The notes beneath the pieces are model-generated. The model was not told where the DNA came from. It did not search any database and saw only the letters and a list, made by a program, of their open reading frames with translations. This document shows positions 17,501-24,109 of a stretch of DNA of 29,974 nt, in pieces; position 1 is the stretch's first letter, and every line of letters begins with the position of its first letter. This DNA is from Alphaproteobacteria bacterium UBA1303. Lineage in GTDB: Bacteria; Pseudomonadota; Alphaproteobacteria; Micropepsales; Micropepsaceae. The stretch spans positions 1-29,974 of the forward strand of contig DBTZ01000004.1 of the NCBI GenBank assembly GCA_002307315.1. The letters run 5' to 3'. The translations under genes were made by a program, and so were the position numbers.

Positions 17501-18528
17501 CCGTCGATGGTCAGGCTGCCGGTGATGCCGCTGCCGGAAAAGACCATACCCTGGGAACCGTTGCCGGTTATGGTGAGGGTGGCGCTGTCGGTAATCGCCA
17601 CGTCGCCGTCGATGCCGCCGACGAAATAAAGGCCGTAGATCGACGAGGCCGATGTCGACGTTGCGGTATCCGGATCCGCGGTGATCGAGCCGGCGATGGT
17701 CACGTTGCCGACGACCAGCGCACCGGTGCCGTCCACGATGGCGGTCGTGGTTGTGCCCTTCATGTTGATTGCGGCGCCTTTGGCGACATAGATGTCGCCG
17801 ACCAGAATGCCGAGAGCATCCTCGGCGCTGGAGGCATCGACCCACAGGCCGTATTTGGCGGATCCGTCGCCGGTCAGATTGATGACCGAACCGCTGTCGA
17901 GATACAGCGCGGCATGACGGGTGGTCCCATCCGCGGCAGTGTAGGCGTAGCCGGTCGACGAAAGGTCGTACACCGCCACGACGTCGTCGTCGCTCGTGCC
18001 GGCAATTCCGTCGTCGCCGAGGTTGGTGAAGGTGCAGGCGGAGGTGCAACTGCCGACCTGGTAATTGTAGATGCGGTTGAAGGTCATGCCGGCCGCGGTG
18101 TAGCCGGTCGCCGCCGTGGTGGTCGTCGCGGTGCCGGTATAGACGCCGCTGTCGAAGCCCGCATAGGTATCGGTCCCGTCGAGAAATTCGACCTGGACGC
18201 CATAGGCGCTCGAGACGCCTTTGTTCAGAATGGTGCCGCCGTTGTAAACGTAAGAGGCGGAATTGACGTTGATCGCGACCGTTCCCTTATCGTTGATCTT
18301 GAGCGTCCCACCGGAAGCGATCGATACGCTGCCCACGCCGTGGATGTAATCGTCGTCGAAGGTAACGGTCGAGTAGTTGTTGAGCACGCCGGTGATGATC
18401 GGCGTCGTGACGGCGGAATCGCTGGTGATCGTGCAGGGGCTGGTTCCCGAGGTGCAGGAGGTCGCATAAGCATGGCCCGAGAGCAGCGCCATCGCGGCAG
18501 CGGAAAGCAACAACTTTTGCTTGCTCAA
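14542..18528 (-). CDS. Large type V autotransporter (AT2), paralog of AT1
   Basis: This 1328-residue protein has the same plan as AT1: Sec signal (KLLLSAAAMALLSGHAYA), an N-terminal Cys pair, a long Ser/Gly/Thr/Tyr-rich repetitive passenger and a C-terminal beta-barrel of about 310 residues. The barrel starts near GRMTLWMQGFVQNMKLPSQG and ends FNLLFRM. The two share TITGNGSQGMVFSGSGITGS-type repeats and barrel segments such as ALTFYNGDV. The passengers differ far more than the barrels. The start is a TTG at 18528 preceded by AGAGG at 7 bp. The passenger is probably delivered to the surface through the barrel and could mediate adhesion or autoaggregation, an inference from composition. A glycosylated passenger is conceivable but not shown. 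Confidence 0.85.
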   Translation of the reverse strand: MSKQKLLLSAAAMALLSGHAYATSCTSGTSPCTITSDSAVTTPIITGVLNNYSTVTFDDDYIHGVGSVSIASGGTLKINDKGTVAINVNSASYVYNGGTILNKGVSSAYGVQVEFLDGTDTYAGFDSGVYTGTATTTTAATGYTAAGMTFNRIYNYQVGSCTSACTFTNLGDDGIAGTSDDDVVAVYDLSSTGYAYTAADGTTRHAALYLDSGSVINLTGDGSAKYGLWVDASSAEDALGILVGDIYVAKGAAINMKGTTTTAIVDGTGALVVGNVTIAGSITADPDTATSTSASSIYGLYFVGGIDGDVAITDSATLTITGNGSQGMVFSGSGITGSLTIDGTVVVRGIDPADAANPGTKTYGEAGVGLSVGGSVGGGIMLGSSSTLTVTGTAEAMLISPSITRGSSTYATKVSQVIGVYDVSELSNFDHAGFGLYNRGTISIIPVNEDSSTAAALEISGGGSRYPSIIEGGIYNSGTISAKAFTSDITSSVSASAILIDGYVNIGGSYDYSSTTDNTDKYVYTADVATYTSSYADDSVTSQRRYSYNSSGYSYTGGGASLKTGGTLDQASFVNTGTISAAVYGLSEDTYSYSDGGGGGSAVAISISSYAHLASLINTGTISASVTVAADNIDTVTAASAYAIYDHSGSLTYIHNYGGTISATATDLDSETDVGVAIYSGGNSKTDAGSGMTIVNESTSSASAKIYGNVGFGDGDNQQIYLLGNSSYYAYLYGDISYGGSTYAGEANGDLLYIGSYSVAKGIVTAANGVAVQIENYGSLTLENDTESLNASNLFVAENGYLSIAVSKDMEDTGAINVLNRAVIDLNSSGSNLDVSYNSFIPQGTDSYLLIRAVRGSLVDSTNTSLVTLTDTGVSGGVLTAYNNAVNDAKPWLFDTLSLVVETTSDNAYDELILNVTPKTAEALHLTGYAADAKFFAAVNNSLSADTNLGSAMINYITDDSAAQKAYEAFAPNATGAIRAIAVSLTDQATGVIGDRQRTLRRNDREQGRMTLWMQGFVQNMKLPSQGMITAEADYADSSGNVVTTGTETRYAKPGFKDKGFGFALGADWGSPRFGWYGAALTFYNGDVQEIGRDSHQNQIWVLADLYSSWRGKGLFFDTKIGAGIGSIHGKRYLTLTNTDGDTYDREADSHHLSTMLSGGVTGGAVFEWGGLTATPQVSIDGLVLREEGYTESNPDNSSAGYRGFDLKVKPYYARSLRGFAGTSLRYDFELLGATWQPEVRGGYRYDLYKDAIKIKAAMRDISADVAGNQNSDLFELEGPSTPQGALVAGGSFGTTGDGWSLNFSYEMLRGTHEYREQVGTFNLLFRM

Positions 18529-18928
18529 ATTCGACCTCTTTTCGTTTGGCGCGGACTACGACCGCCCGTTAACCCCCGCAGGATCGGCGGCGAACCGGCC
18601 CGCATTTCATTTCCCAAAGTCTTCCCAAGACCTTAAGCCCTATTTGGCCGGCACCATAGCCGCTTTTTATCTATGCACAAAGAGCGCATTCCGCACAAAA
18701 TGTATCGCCATTTGTCGAAATGATACCCGACCGCACCATGCCACCGCCCGTCGTTCGGGCCATATGGCATTTTTTTGCGATCGGACAAAGGACTAAGGCA
18801 CGACCAACCGGACAAGCTCTAGCCTTACCCGCCGGCAAAGGCAACTTGCCGCTTTTTAATCGACAGGCCGTCCTCCGAAACCGAGAACGTCAAGGACGGC
18901 GGCGGACCTGACCAAGCCCCGGCAAATA
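18529..18928. other. Intergenic region upstream of the autotransporter pair
   Basis: I see no supported gene in these 400 bp. The minus strand should hold the AT2 promoter, and TTGTGC-N17-CATAGA near 18670-18700 is a weak match. A 6-bp CGGCAA/TTGCCG hairpin followed by five T residues (18833-18857) looks like a small plus-strand terminator, but no plus-strand gene precedes it. Confidence 0.3.
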
Positions 18929-19861
18929 TCAACCGTTTGTTTGACCGCCGTTTTCCGTCGCCGCCTGGATACGGCTGCGGACGAATTGACCGAGCCTTTG
19001 CAGACTGACCCTGGCCTCGGGCACATACGGATTAGCCTGAAAGACATGCTGCATGCCGTCATAGATCTCGACACTGACCGGCACGCCGGCCTCGGCGGCA
19101 CGATCGCCGATGCGCGAAGCGTCGTCGCGCAGCATTTCCAGACTTCCGGCATGCACCATCAGAGGTGGAAAACCCTTGAAATTGGCAAAGGCCGGCGAAG
19201 CATAGGGATCGGCCGGATTGTTGCGCTTAAGGTAATGGCGGGCACTGACGAATAACAATTCCCACGACAGCGCTGTGTCATTCTTGGCGTTTTGCAACAC
19301 CGACCAACCGGAAAGCGACAGGTCGGCCCAGGGCGACATAGCGATCAATGCCGCCGGCATCGGCAAACCGGCATTGCGAATGGCCAAAAGCACCGACAAC
19401 GCCAAACCGCCGCCCGACCCGTTGCCCGCCAGTACGATCGAGGACGGCGCAACCCCGCGCGACACGAATTGACGGTAGGTATCGATGCCGTCGCGCACCG
19501 CCGCCGGAAAGGCGAATTCCGGCGCCAGCCGGTAGGCCGGCGAAAACACCGACGCTTCGGCGGCATGGGCCAGCCGGGCGATCAGGGCACGGTGGGTCTC
19601 CGGCGAACCCGAAACATAGCCGCCGCCGTGAAAGAAAATAATCAACCGCCCCGGCGAGGAATTGTCCGCCCGCCCCCATTCGCCGCGCACCGGACCAAGG
19701 GTGGCGGTTTCGAAGGCGGTATCGCCGGGTACGGCGCCGAAACGGTCGGTCAAATAATTGTACTGCCGGTGCAGATCGACGATGTCGGTGACGGCGTCGG
19801 ACGGGCGCGGCTTGGAAATACGGAAAAACCGATCGAAAAAGGCGCTTTGCCAGCTGGGCAT
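18929..19861 (-). CDS. HSL-type alpha/beta hydrolase with an altered nucleophile motif
   Basis: This 310-residue protein resembles the hormone-sensitive-lipase/carboxylesterase family. It has HGGG (78-81) for the oxyanion hole, YRLAPEFAFPAAVRD at about 110-124, and a C-terminal acid and His in AGSLEMLRDD (E242) and YDGMQHVF (H272). The nucleophile elbow, normally LAGDSAGGNL, reads LAGNGSGGGL (144-153). The catalytic Ser position is Gly148 and the only Ser is one residue later, S149. The DNA reading (GGC AAC GGG TCG) confirms this. Activity may be lost, shifted or changed. The upstream flank carries palindromic repeats and no clear promoter was identified. Function is unknown beyond the fold. 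Confidence 0.8.
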   Translation of the reverse strand: MPSWQSAFFDRFFRISKPRPSDAVTDIVDLHRQYNYLTDRFGAVPGDTAFETATLGPVRGEWGRADNSSPGRLIIFFHGGGYVSGSPETHRALIARLAHAAEASVFSPAYRLAPEFAFPAAVRDGIDTYRQFVSRGVAPSSIVLAGNGSGGGLALSVLLAIRNAGLPMPAALIAMSPWADLSLSGWSVLQNAKNDTALSWELLFVSARHYLKRNNPADPYASPAFANFKGFPPLMVHAGSLEMLRDDASRIGDRAAEAGVPVSVEIYDGMQHVFQANPYVPEARVSLQRLGQFVRSRIQAATENGGQTNG

Positions 19862-19898
19862 GAGATTAAAGCCTTTATCTCGAACTATAGCGCCCTAA

Positions 19899-20055
19899 AG
19901 CGCATTCCGAAAAGTGCGAAGCGGGTTTCGGATAAAATACGCGATATGACGAAGAAAATAGAGCATTTCATTGTTTCACGAAAAAACCGAAACGCCCCAC
20001 CCCTTCGTTTCGTCGCGCATTGTTTCCGAAAACAGGGATTCCACTCTACGATAAC
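19899..20055. repeat. Degenerate REP-like palindromic elements (A-B plus reversed A)
   Basis: AGCGCATTCCGAAAAGTGCG at 19899 followed by GGTTTCGG matches the A hairpin with a changed loop. GATAAAATACGCG gives way to GAGCATTTCATTGTTTC (from 19961), the B hairpin's left arm. From about 20000 a reversed A fragment contains TTTCCGAAAACAGGGATTCC. Arms are less perfect here than at 5552 or 22121, so these look older. Confidence 0.6.
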
Positions 20056-20075
20056 CGTAAGGCACCGCAACAGGT

Positions 20076-20107
20076 AAAGCCGGAAACGAAAATTCGTCTC
20101 CGGCTTT
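20076..20107 (-). terminator. Possible terminator hairpin downstream of hsp20
   Basis: A 15-bp stem (20076-20090 with 20093-20107, one mismatch, arms AAAGCCGGA and TCCGGCTTT) lies about 60 bp past the hsp20 stop. The minus-strand side ends in CTTTA, not a run of U. It may be a weak terminator or a stabilising hairpin. Confidence 0.45.
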
Positions 20108-20168
20108 ACTCATATTATCCCGCGCCCTCAATAGTTAAATGGGGCGGAACCGCATTTCGGTTAACCGT

Positions 20169-20627
20169 TCACGCGGCTTGCGCCTGCTTGGCCTCGATGA
20201 CCTTGGCGCCGCCGCCGTTGATCTGAATCTGACGCGGCCGCTTTTCCTCGGGCACCCGGCGCTCGAGATCGATGTGCAACAGGCCGTTTTCCAGCTTGGC
20301 ATCGCGTACCTCGACATATTCGGCAAGCTGGAAGCGGCGGTCGAAGGCGCGGCCGGCAATTCCTTGATAAAGCAGCTTGGATTCTTCGCCATCTTCAGCC
20401 TCGCGCTTGCCGGTGACGGACAAAATGCCTTCACGCACCTCGACCGACAAATCCTTCTCGCCGAATCCGGCCACCGCCAGGGTGATCCGATAGCGATTAT
20501 CGTCGGAGCGTTCGATGTTGTAGGGAGGATAGCCCTGGCCTTGGTCGGCGAGGGAATCCATCAGATCGAATACGCGATCGAAGCCGACGGTCGAACGGAA
20601 CAGGGGGGAAAAATCGAATGCACGCAT
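20169..20627 (-). CDS. Small heat shock protein, Hsp20/IbpA family
   Basis: The 152-residue protein has an N-terminal MRAFDFSPLFRSTVGFDRVFDLMD leader and an alpha-crystallin domain at about residues 35-125, with ITLAVAGFGEKDLSVEV and LLYQGIAGRAFDRRFQLAEYVEV. LAEYVEV and the C-terminal tail are typical of alphaproteobacterial Hsp20/IbpA proteins. It binds unfolding proteins as an ATP-independent holdase. The frame is open to 20741, but ATG 20627 has an ideal AGGAGG RBS, so I start there. An RpoH-like promoter lies about 100 bp upstream. The leader can sequester the RBS, suggesting heat-shock control at transcription and perhaps translation. Confidence 0.9.
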   Translation of the reverse strand: MRAFDFSPLFRSTVGFDRVFDLMDSLADQGQGYPPYNIERSDDNRYRITLAVAGFGEKDLSVEVREGILSVTGKREAEDGEESKLLYQGIAGRAFDRRFQLAEYVEVRDAKLENGLLHIDLERRVPEEKRPRQIQINGGGAKVIEAKQAQAA

Positions 20628-20657
20628 GGTCAAACCTCCTATGAAGCGTTTGGTTTG
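20628..20657 (-). promoter_or_regulatory. Candidate RBS-sequestering stem (RNA thermometer-like) in hsp20 5' leader
   Basis: On the minus strand CAAACC (20657-20652) can pair with GGTTTG (20636-20631), which overlaps the end of the AGGAGG ribosome binding site (the second GG lies in the stem). An overlapping alternative pairs CAAAC (20652-20648) with GTTTG (20635-20631). Small heat shock genes in alphaproteobacteria often carry ROSE-type RNA thermometers that hide the RBS. The characteristic ROSE sequence is not clearly present, so this is only a candidate. Confidence 0.35.
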
Positions 20658-20728
20658 GTTCCGCCGATGGGGCCGGAACCGGGCAAAAAGGGGCCGAAAT
20701 CCGCTTTGGGCCTTCCGGTCGTCTATGG

Positions 20729-20756
20729 ATATGGTCGCCACCGGCGCGGTTTCAAG
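20729..20756 (-). promoter_or_regulatory. RpoH (sigma-32)-type heat shock promoter of hsp20
   Basis: On the minus strand CTTGAAA (20756-20750) and CCATATCC (20734-20727, core CCATAT at 20734-20729) are separated by 15 bp, matching the RpoH consensus CTTGAAA-N13-15-CCCATAT closely. Transcription would start near 20720 and leave a leader of about 93 nt before ATG 20627. Confidence 0.7.
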
Positions 20757-20863
20757 AGCAGCCGGAAAAATTGTGACGATGACGATTGGAGCGATTAAGA
20801 TTGTTTCCCGATCCGGAAGTTAAGGCTAAACTGACGGCGTGCTCCATGCCGGGAAGGACGTTC

Positions 20864-21184
20864 ATGGCTACGAAAGAAGTTCAGGACATCATCGCCGAGC
20901 TGAGCAGGCGGTTGGGCGCCCGTTCGGGGATCGGCGGCACGCTCAAATTCGATTTCGGCGCCAAAGGCAGCGCCTTCATCGACCCCAAGGCGACTCCATC
21001 GGTGATCGACGGCGACGGCAAGAAGGCCGATTGCACGGTTTCGCTGACACCTGCCGATTTCGACAAGCTCAAGCGCGGCGAACTGGATGCCACCACGGCC
21101 TTCATGCAGGGCAAACTGCGCGTCGCCGGCGACATGGGGCTGGCCTTGAAGCTGGGACCGATCTTGCAAAAAGCCAACGGTTGA
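20864..21184 (+). CDS. SCP2 sterol-binding domain protein
   Basis: This 106-residue protein is essentially one SCP2/sterol-carrier fold. Typical strands include GTLKFDFGAKGSAFIDPKATPSVI and ADCTVSLTPADFDKLKRGELDATTAFMQGKLRVAGDM, and it ends LALKLGPILQKANG. Members bind lipids in a hydrophobic tunnel, and in bacteria their exact role is unclear. The frame is open to 20786, but ATG 20864 has GGAAGGA seven bases upstream and begins just before the family's first helix. It is divergent from hsp20. A lysophospholipase-like gene follows within 56 bp on the same strand, so a joint lipid-handling role is possible. Confidence 0.88.
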   Translation: MATKEVQDIIAELSRRLGARSGIGGTLKFDFGAKGSAFIDPKATPSVIDGDGKKADCTVSLTPADFDKLKRGELDATTAFMQGKLRVAGDMGLALKLGPILQKANG

Positions 21185-21239
21185 AAAGAGTTTTTCCCTG
21201 CATCCGCTGATCTTCCGTCGTTTTTCCGCCGCGGGCGGC

Positions 21240-22112
21240 GTGGGTTTGCGCGCTGCCGTAGCCGAGCCGCGCGCGCCGCGCGGGCTTTGCGTGCTGATGA
21301 GCGGCCAGAGCGAATACATCGAGAAATACCGCGAGGTCGTGCAGGATCTGATCGACCGCAGATTTACCGTCGCCACCTTCGATTGGCGCGGCCAAGGCGG
21401 ATCCGACCGCTTGCTTGCCGACCCCTGCCTCGGTCATGTCGGCGACTTCACCGACTACGATGCCGACATCCGCGCGTTCTTCGGCGACGTCGTCGACGCG
21501 CTGACGGATCGGCCGGTCGTCGCCCTCGGTCATTCGATGGGCGCGCATATGCTCCTTCGCGCCCTACATGCCATGCCGGAACGGTTTTCCGCCGCGGTAC
21601 TCTCGGCGCCGATGCTGAGAATCCGCACCCGCGGCATTTTCAAGCCGCTGGCCGACGCCGCCATCGCCCTGCACAACGCGGTCGGCAGAAAACGCGATTA
21701 CGCCTGGGGCATGGCACGGCAGGATCCTTCCGCCCTGCCGTTCGAGGCCCAGGTTATGACGTCCGATGCGGCGCGCTACGCCCGCTCCCGGGATTTTCTC
21801 AAGCGACACCCCGAGATGCGCATCTTCGGACCTTCCTGGGGCTGGCTAGGCGCCGCCTACCGCTCGATCGCCGACATCCACGCGCCGGGCTTTGCGGAAA
21901 AGATCGAAAAACCGGTTCTGATCGTCGCCGCCGGATGCGACCAAGTCTGCTATACCGACGCGGCGCGGGAATACGCGCTGCGGCTGCCCAACGGCCGCTA
22001 TCTCGAAATCGCCGGATCGCGCCACGAAATCCTGCGCGAACAAAACCTCATCCGCCAGACCTTCTGGCTGGCGTTCGATACCTTCATAAGGAACGTCTCC
22101 GAACCGATCTGA
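21240..22112 (+). CDS. Alpha/beta hydrolase, lysophospholipase (PldB)-like
   Basis: About 290 residues. It has the nucleophile elbow GHSMG, an Asp in AAGCDQVCY and the C-terminal His in AGSRHEILRE, so the triad is intact. The opening PRGLCVLMSGQSEYIEKYREVVQDL matches the serine aminopeptidase S33/PldB monoacylglycerol lipase family. The listed start is GTG 21240, but homology-like sequence (RRFSAAGGVGLRAAV) runs upstream in the same open frame to 21150. No ATG, GTG or TTG is available there. CTG 21198, 7 bp after AAGAG, is the best upstream candidate. Context with the SCP2 gene suggests membrane lipid turnover. The substrate is not identifiable. Confidence 0.85.
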   Translation: MGLRAAVAEPRAPRGLCVLMSGQSEYIEKYREVVQDLIDRRFTVATFDWRGQGGSDRLLADPCLGHVGDFTDYDADIRAFFGDVVDALTDRPVVALGHSMGAHMLLRALHAMPERFSAAVLSAPMLRIRTRGIFKPLADAAIALHNAVGRKRDYAWGMARQDPSALPFEAQVMTSDAARYARSRDFLKRHPEMRIFGPSWGWLGAAYRSIADIHAPGFAEKIEKPVLIVAAGCDQVCYTDAAREYALRLPNGRYLEIAGSRHEILREQNLIRQTFWLAFDTFIRNVSEPI

Positions 22113-22120
22113 GAAGGTAT

Positions 22121-22220
22121 AGAGCGCTTCACAGAAAAGTGGAATCCGGTTTTCTGGTATGAAGCGCGACAAAACAAGGAGTTAGAGCATTTCAGTGTTT
22201 CCGATAAACAGTGAAATGCC
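22121..22220. repeat. REP/BIME-like palindromic composite (A-B)
   Basis: The A hairpin has outer GCGCTTCA/TGAAGCGC arms and inner CAGAAAA/TTTTCTG arms around GTGGAATCCGG. The changed base pair keeps the inner stem, so it is a compensatory variant of the unit at 5552. Spacer GACAAAACAAGGAGTTAGA follows. The B hairpin uses GCATTTCA, TGTTT, AAACA and TGAAATGC arms. The composite ends where the CTAGTGTC hairpin begins. Confidence 0.8.
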
Positions 22221-22294
22221 CTAGTGTCCCGATTCCGAAATTCGTTACACCTGATATCGACATTTTTCGAATTTCGGAATCGAAAGGACACTAG
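22221..22294. repeat. CTAGTGTC-bounded hairpin element, copy 1
   Basis: CTAGTGTCC begins the element and GGACACTAG ends it. Internally GATTCCGAAATTCG pairs with CGAATTTCGGAATC, giving an interrupted stem of about 25 bp around a TTACACCTGATATCG-type loop. It is a MITE-like palindrome with no coding capacity. Confidence 0.8.
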
Positions 22295-22308
22295 TCAACA
22301 TATTGATG

Positions 22309-22386
22309 CTAGTGTCGTTTTGGTTTCGAAGTTCGTTACCCGTGCCGATATAGAGAATAAAACGAACTTCGAAACCACGACACTAG
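22309..22386. repeat. CTAGTGTC-bounded hairpin element, copy 2
   Basis: It has the same CTAGTGTCGT/ACGACACTAG boundaries as copy 1. The inner arms are GGTTTCGAAGTTCGTT and AACGAACTTCGAAACC, with a 2-base bulge on the left arm. The loop TACCCGTGCCGATATAG differs from copy 1. The stem sequence differs from copy 1 but keeps pairing. The element ends 4 bp before the hisN-like stop codon. Confidence 0.8.
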
Positions 22387-22390
22387 GCCG

Positions 22391-23179
22391 TCAGGATAGA
22401 ATCTTCAGCGCCTCGGCATGCACCCGCTTGTCGCCGGCGGCGATCACCCGCCCGCCCTTGGCGCACGGCAAACCCTGCCAATCGGTAACGATGCCACCAG
22501 CGCCTTCGACGATGGGGATCAACGCGTCGATATCCCAGGCTTTCAGCCGCGCCTCGACCACCACATCGACGAAGCCCATAGCCAGAAGGCCGTAAGCGTA
22601 GCAATCGCCGCCAAAGCGGCTCATCCGGGCGGCAGCAGACAGTTGGCGGAAGCGCGCCTGCTCGACTTCGGTGAAGTAATCCCAGGGATGGGTGGTCATC
22701 AGCACGGCATCGGCCAGACGATGGCAGTGCCGCACGCGCAAGGGGGCCTTTTCGCCGTCGGTTTCGAGAGACGCATGGCCGCCGGCACCGATGAAACGCT
22801 CTTTGGTGACCGGCTGGTCGAGGATACCGAGGACCGGATAGCCGCCCTCGTTCAGCGCAATCAGCGTGCCCCATTGGGTGTTGCCGGTGATGAAGGCGCG
22901 CGTACCGTCCACCGGATCGATCACCCAGGTCCGGCCGCTCGTCCCCTTCTGCTCGCCGTATTCCTCGCCGAGGATGCCGTCCTCGGGCCGTTCGGCCTTC
23001 AAAAGCGCCCGGATCGCGGCCTCAGCCCCTTTGTCGGCCTCGGTCACCGGATCGTACAGCGCCGTGCCGGCCCCCTTGTCGGTCACCGGAATGATTTTGC
23101 GGAAATGCGGCACAATCGCCGCGCCTGCAGCATCGGCAAGACGGTTGGCAAACTTCAACGTGGCATCGTCGATCGGCAT
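22391..23179 (-). CDS. HisN-type histidinol-phosphatase (inositol monophosphatase family)
   Basis: The 262-residue protein carries the IMPase metal sites: GEEYG (E72/E73), WVIDPVDGTRAFITG (D88/D91) and a C-terminal WDIDALIPIVEGAGG. FITGNTQWGTLIAL is the pattern seen in HisN, the histidinol-phosphate phosphatase that replaces HisB-N in actinobacteria and alphaproteobacteria. Inositol or other sugar phosphates cannot be excluded. The frame is open upstream to 23659, but ATG 23179 has the RBS GGAGGA and matches the usual family start. It is divergent from the SDR gene (99 bp). Two CTAGTGTC hairpins lie just past its stop. Confidence 0.85.
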   Translation of the reverse strand: MPIDDATLKFANRLADAAGAAIVPHFRKIIPVTDKGAGTALYDPVTEADKGAEAAIRALLKAERPEDGILGEEYGEQKGTSGRTWVIDPVDGTRAFITGNTQWGTLIALNEGGYPVLGILDQPVTKERFIGAGGHASLETDGEKAPLRVRHCHRLADAVLMTTHPWDYFTEVEQARFRQLSAAARMSRFGGDCYAYGLLAMGFVDVVVEARLKAWDIDALIPIVEGAGGIVTDWQGLPCAKGGRVIAAGDKRVHAEALKILS

Positions 23180-23278
23180 GGTATCCTCCAGGAGAATTCG
23201 TTTTAGCCGCCGCCGTCTTGCAGCGAAAGCCCCGAATAGCCGATATGTTGCCGCGATAGCCAAATAGCTAAGGTTGCC

Positions 23279-24109
23279 ATGAAAAACATCGTCGTCACCG
23301 GAACCTCCAGCGGCATCGGCCGGGCCGCGGCTTCGTTTCTGGTCGAACGCGGCTTTCGCGTGTTCGGCAGCGTGCGCAAAATCGCCGACGGCGAGGCGTT
23401 GCGGGCGGAATTGGGCGATCTTTACGTACCGCTGGTTTTCGACACCACCGACGAGACGCAAATTCGCGCCGCCGCCGAACAGGTAAAAGCGGCGCTGGCC
23501 GGGGAACCGCTGTTCGGCCTTATCGCCAACGCCGGCATCGCGGTGGCCGGACCGTTGTTGTATGTGAAACCCGACGACTTCCGCCGTCAGCTGGAGGTCA
23601 ACCTCACCGGCACCTTGCTGACCGTCCAAGCCTTCGGCCCGTTGTTGATCGGCCGGCAACCGGGCCGAATTGTCGTGATTTCGTCGGTGGCGGGAAAAAG
23701 CGCCCTGCCCTTCAACGGACCTTACGCGATTTCGAAATTCGGCACCGAGGCATTCGCGGAAAGTTTGCGCCGCGAGATGATACTGTTCGGCGTGGATGTC
23801 ATTGCCGTTGCGCCGGGGCCGATCAAGTCCGCGATCTGGGAAAAGACCGAAAGCCTCGACACGACGCCGTTCGAGGCAACCGCCTATGCCCCGGCGCTGA
23901 TAAAAATCAAGGCGATGATGCGCAAGGCGGCGGACGGCGCGCTACCGGCTTCAAGGCTCGCCGCCGTCATCCACCGCGCCCTGACCGCGCGCAAACCGAA
24001 GACGCGCTATGTGGTGACGCCCGATCCGGTCGGCAACATTGTCCTGCGCCTGCTGCCCGCGCGCCTGGGCGACCGGGTCATCGCAAAACTACTAGCTCTA
24101 AAGACCTAA
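23279..24109 (+). CDS. Short-chain dehydrogenase/reductase (classical SDR)
   Basis: This 276-residue Rossmann enzyme has the cofactor motif TGTSSGIG (7-14), NAG (84-86) and the active-site triad S136, Y149, K153 (YAISK). The short motif after the first strand (SVRK, about 31-34) suggests NADP(H) preference. The C-terminal ~60 residues (ASRLAAVIHRALTARKPKTRYVV) recall 11-beta-HSD/retinol-dehydrogenase-like SDRs. The substrate is unknown. ATG 23279 follows AAGG by 6 bp. Its stop overlaps the TypA stop by 3 bp on the opposite strand, so the genes are convergent with no spacer. Confidence 0.85.
   Translation: MKNIVVTGTSSGIGRAAASFLVERGFRVFGSVRKIADGEALRAELGDLYVPLVFDTTDETQIRAAAEQVKAALAGEPLFGLIANAGIAVAGPLLYVKPDDFRRQLEVNLTGTLLTVQAFGPLLIGRQPGRIVVISSVAGKSALPFNGPYAISKFGTEAFAESLRREMILFGVDVIAVAPGPIKSAIWEKTESLDTTPFEATAYAPALIKIKAMMRKAADGALPASRLAAVIHRALTARKPKTRYVVTPDPVGNIVLRLLPARLGDRVIAKLLALKT

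Larger units (their letters stand above)
19862..20168. other. Intergenic region with degenerate palindromic elements and a hairpin
   Basis: These 307 bp lie between the HSL-type gene and hsp20, both on the minus strand. They hold a degenerate A-B composite palindrome at about 19899-19998, a reversed A fragment at about 20000-20055 containing GGGATTCCACT, and a long hairpin at 20076-20107. No coding signal was seen, and overlapping short frames are not supported. Confidence 0.5.

Noticed and set aside
22391..23659. Long version (422 codons) of the hisN-like gene
   Set aside because: The extra N-terminus is antisense to the SDR gene. ATG 23179 has a consensus RBS and matches the usual IMPase length.
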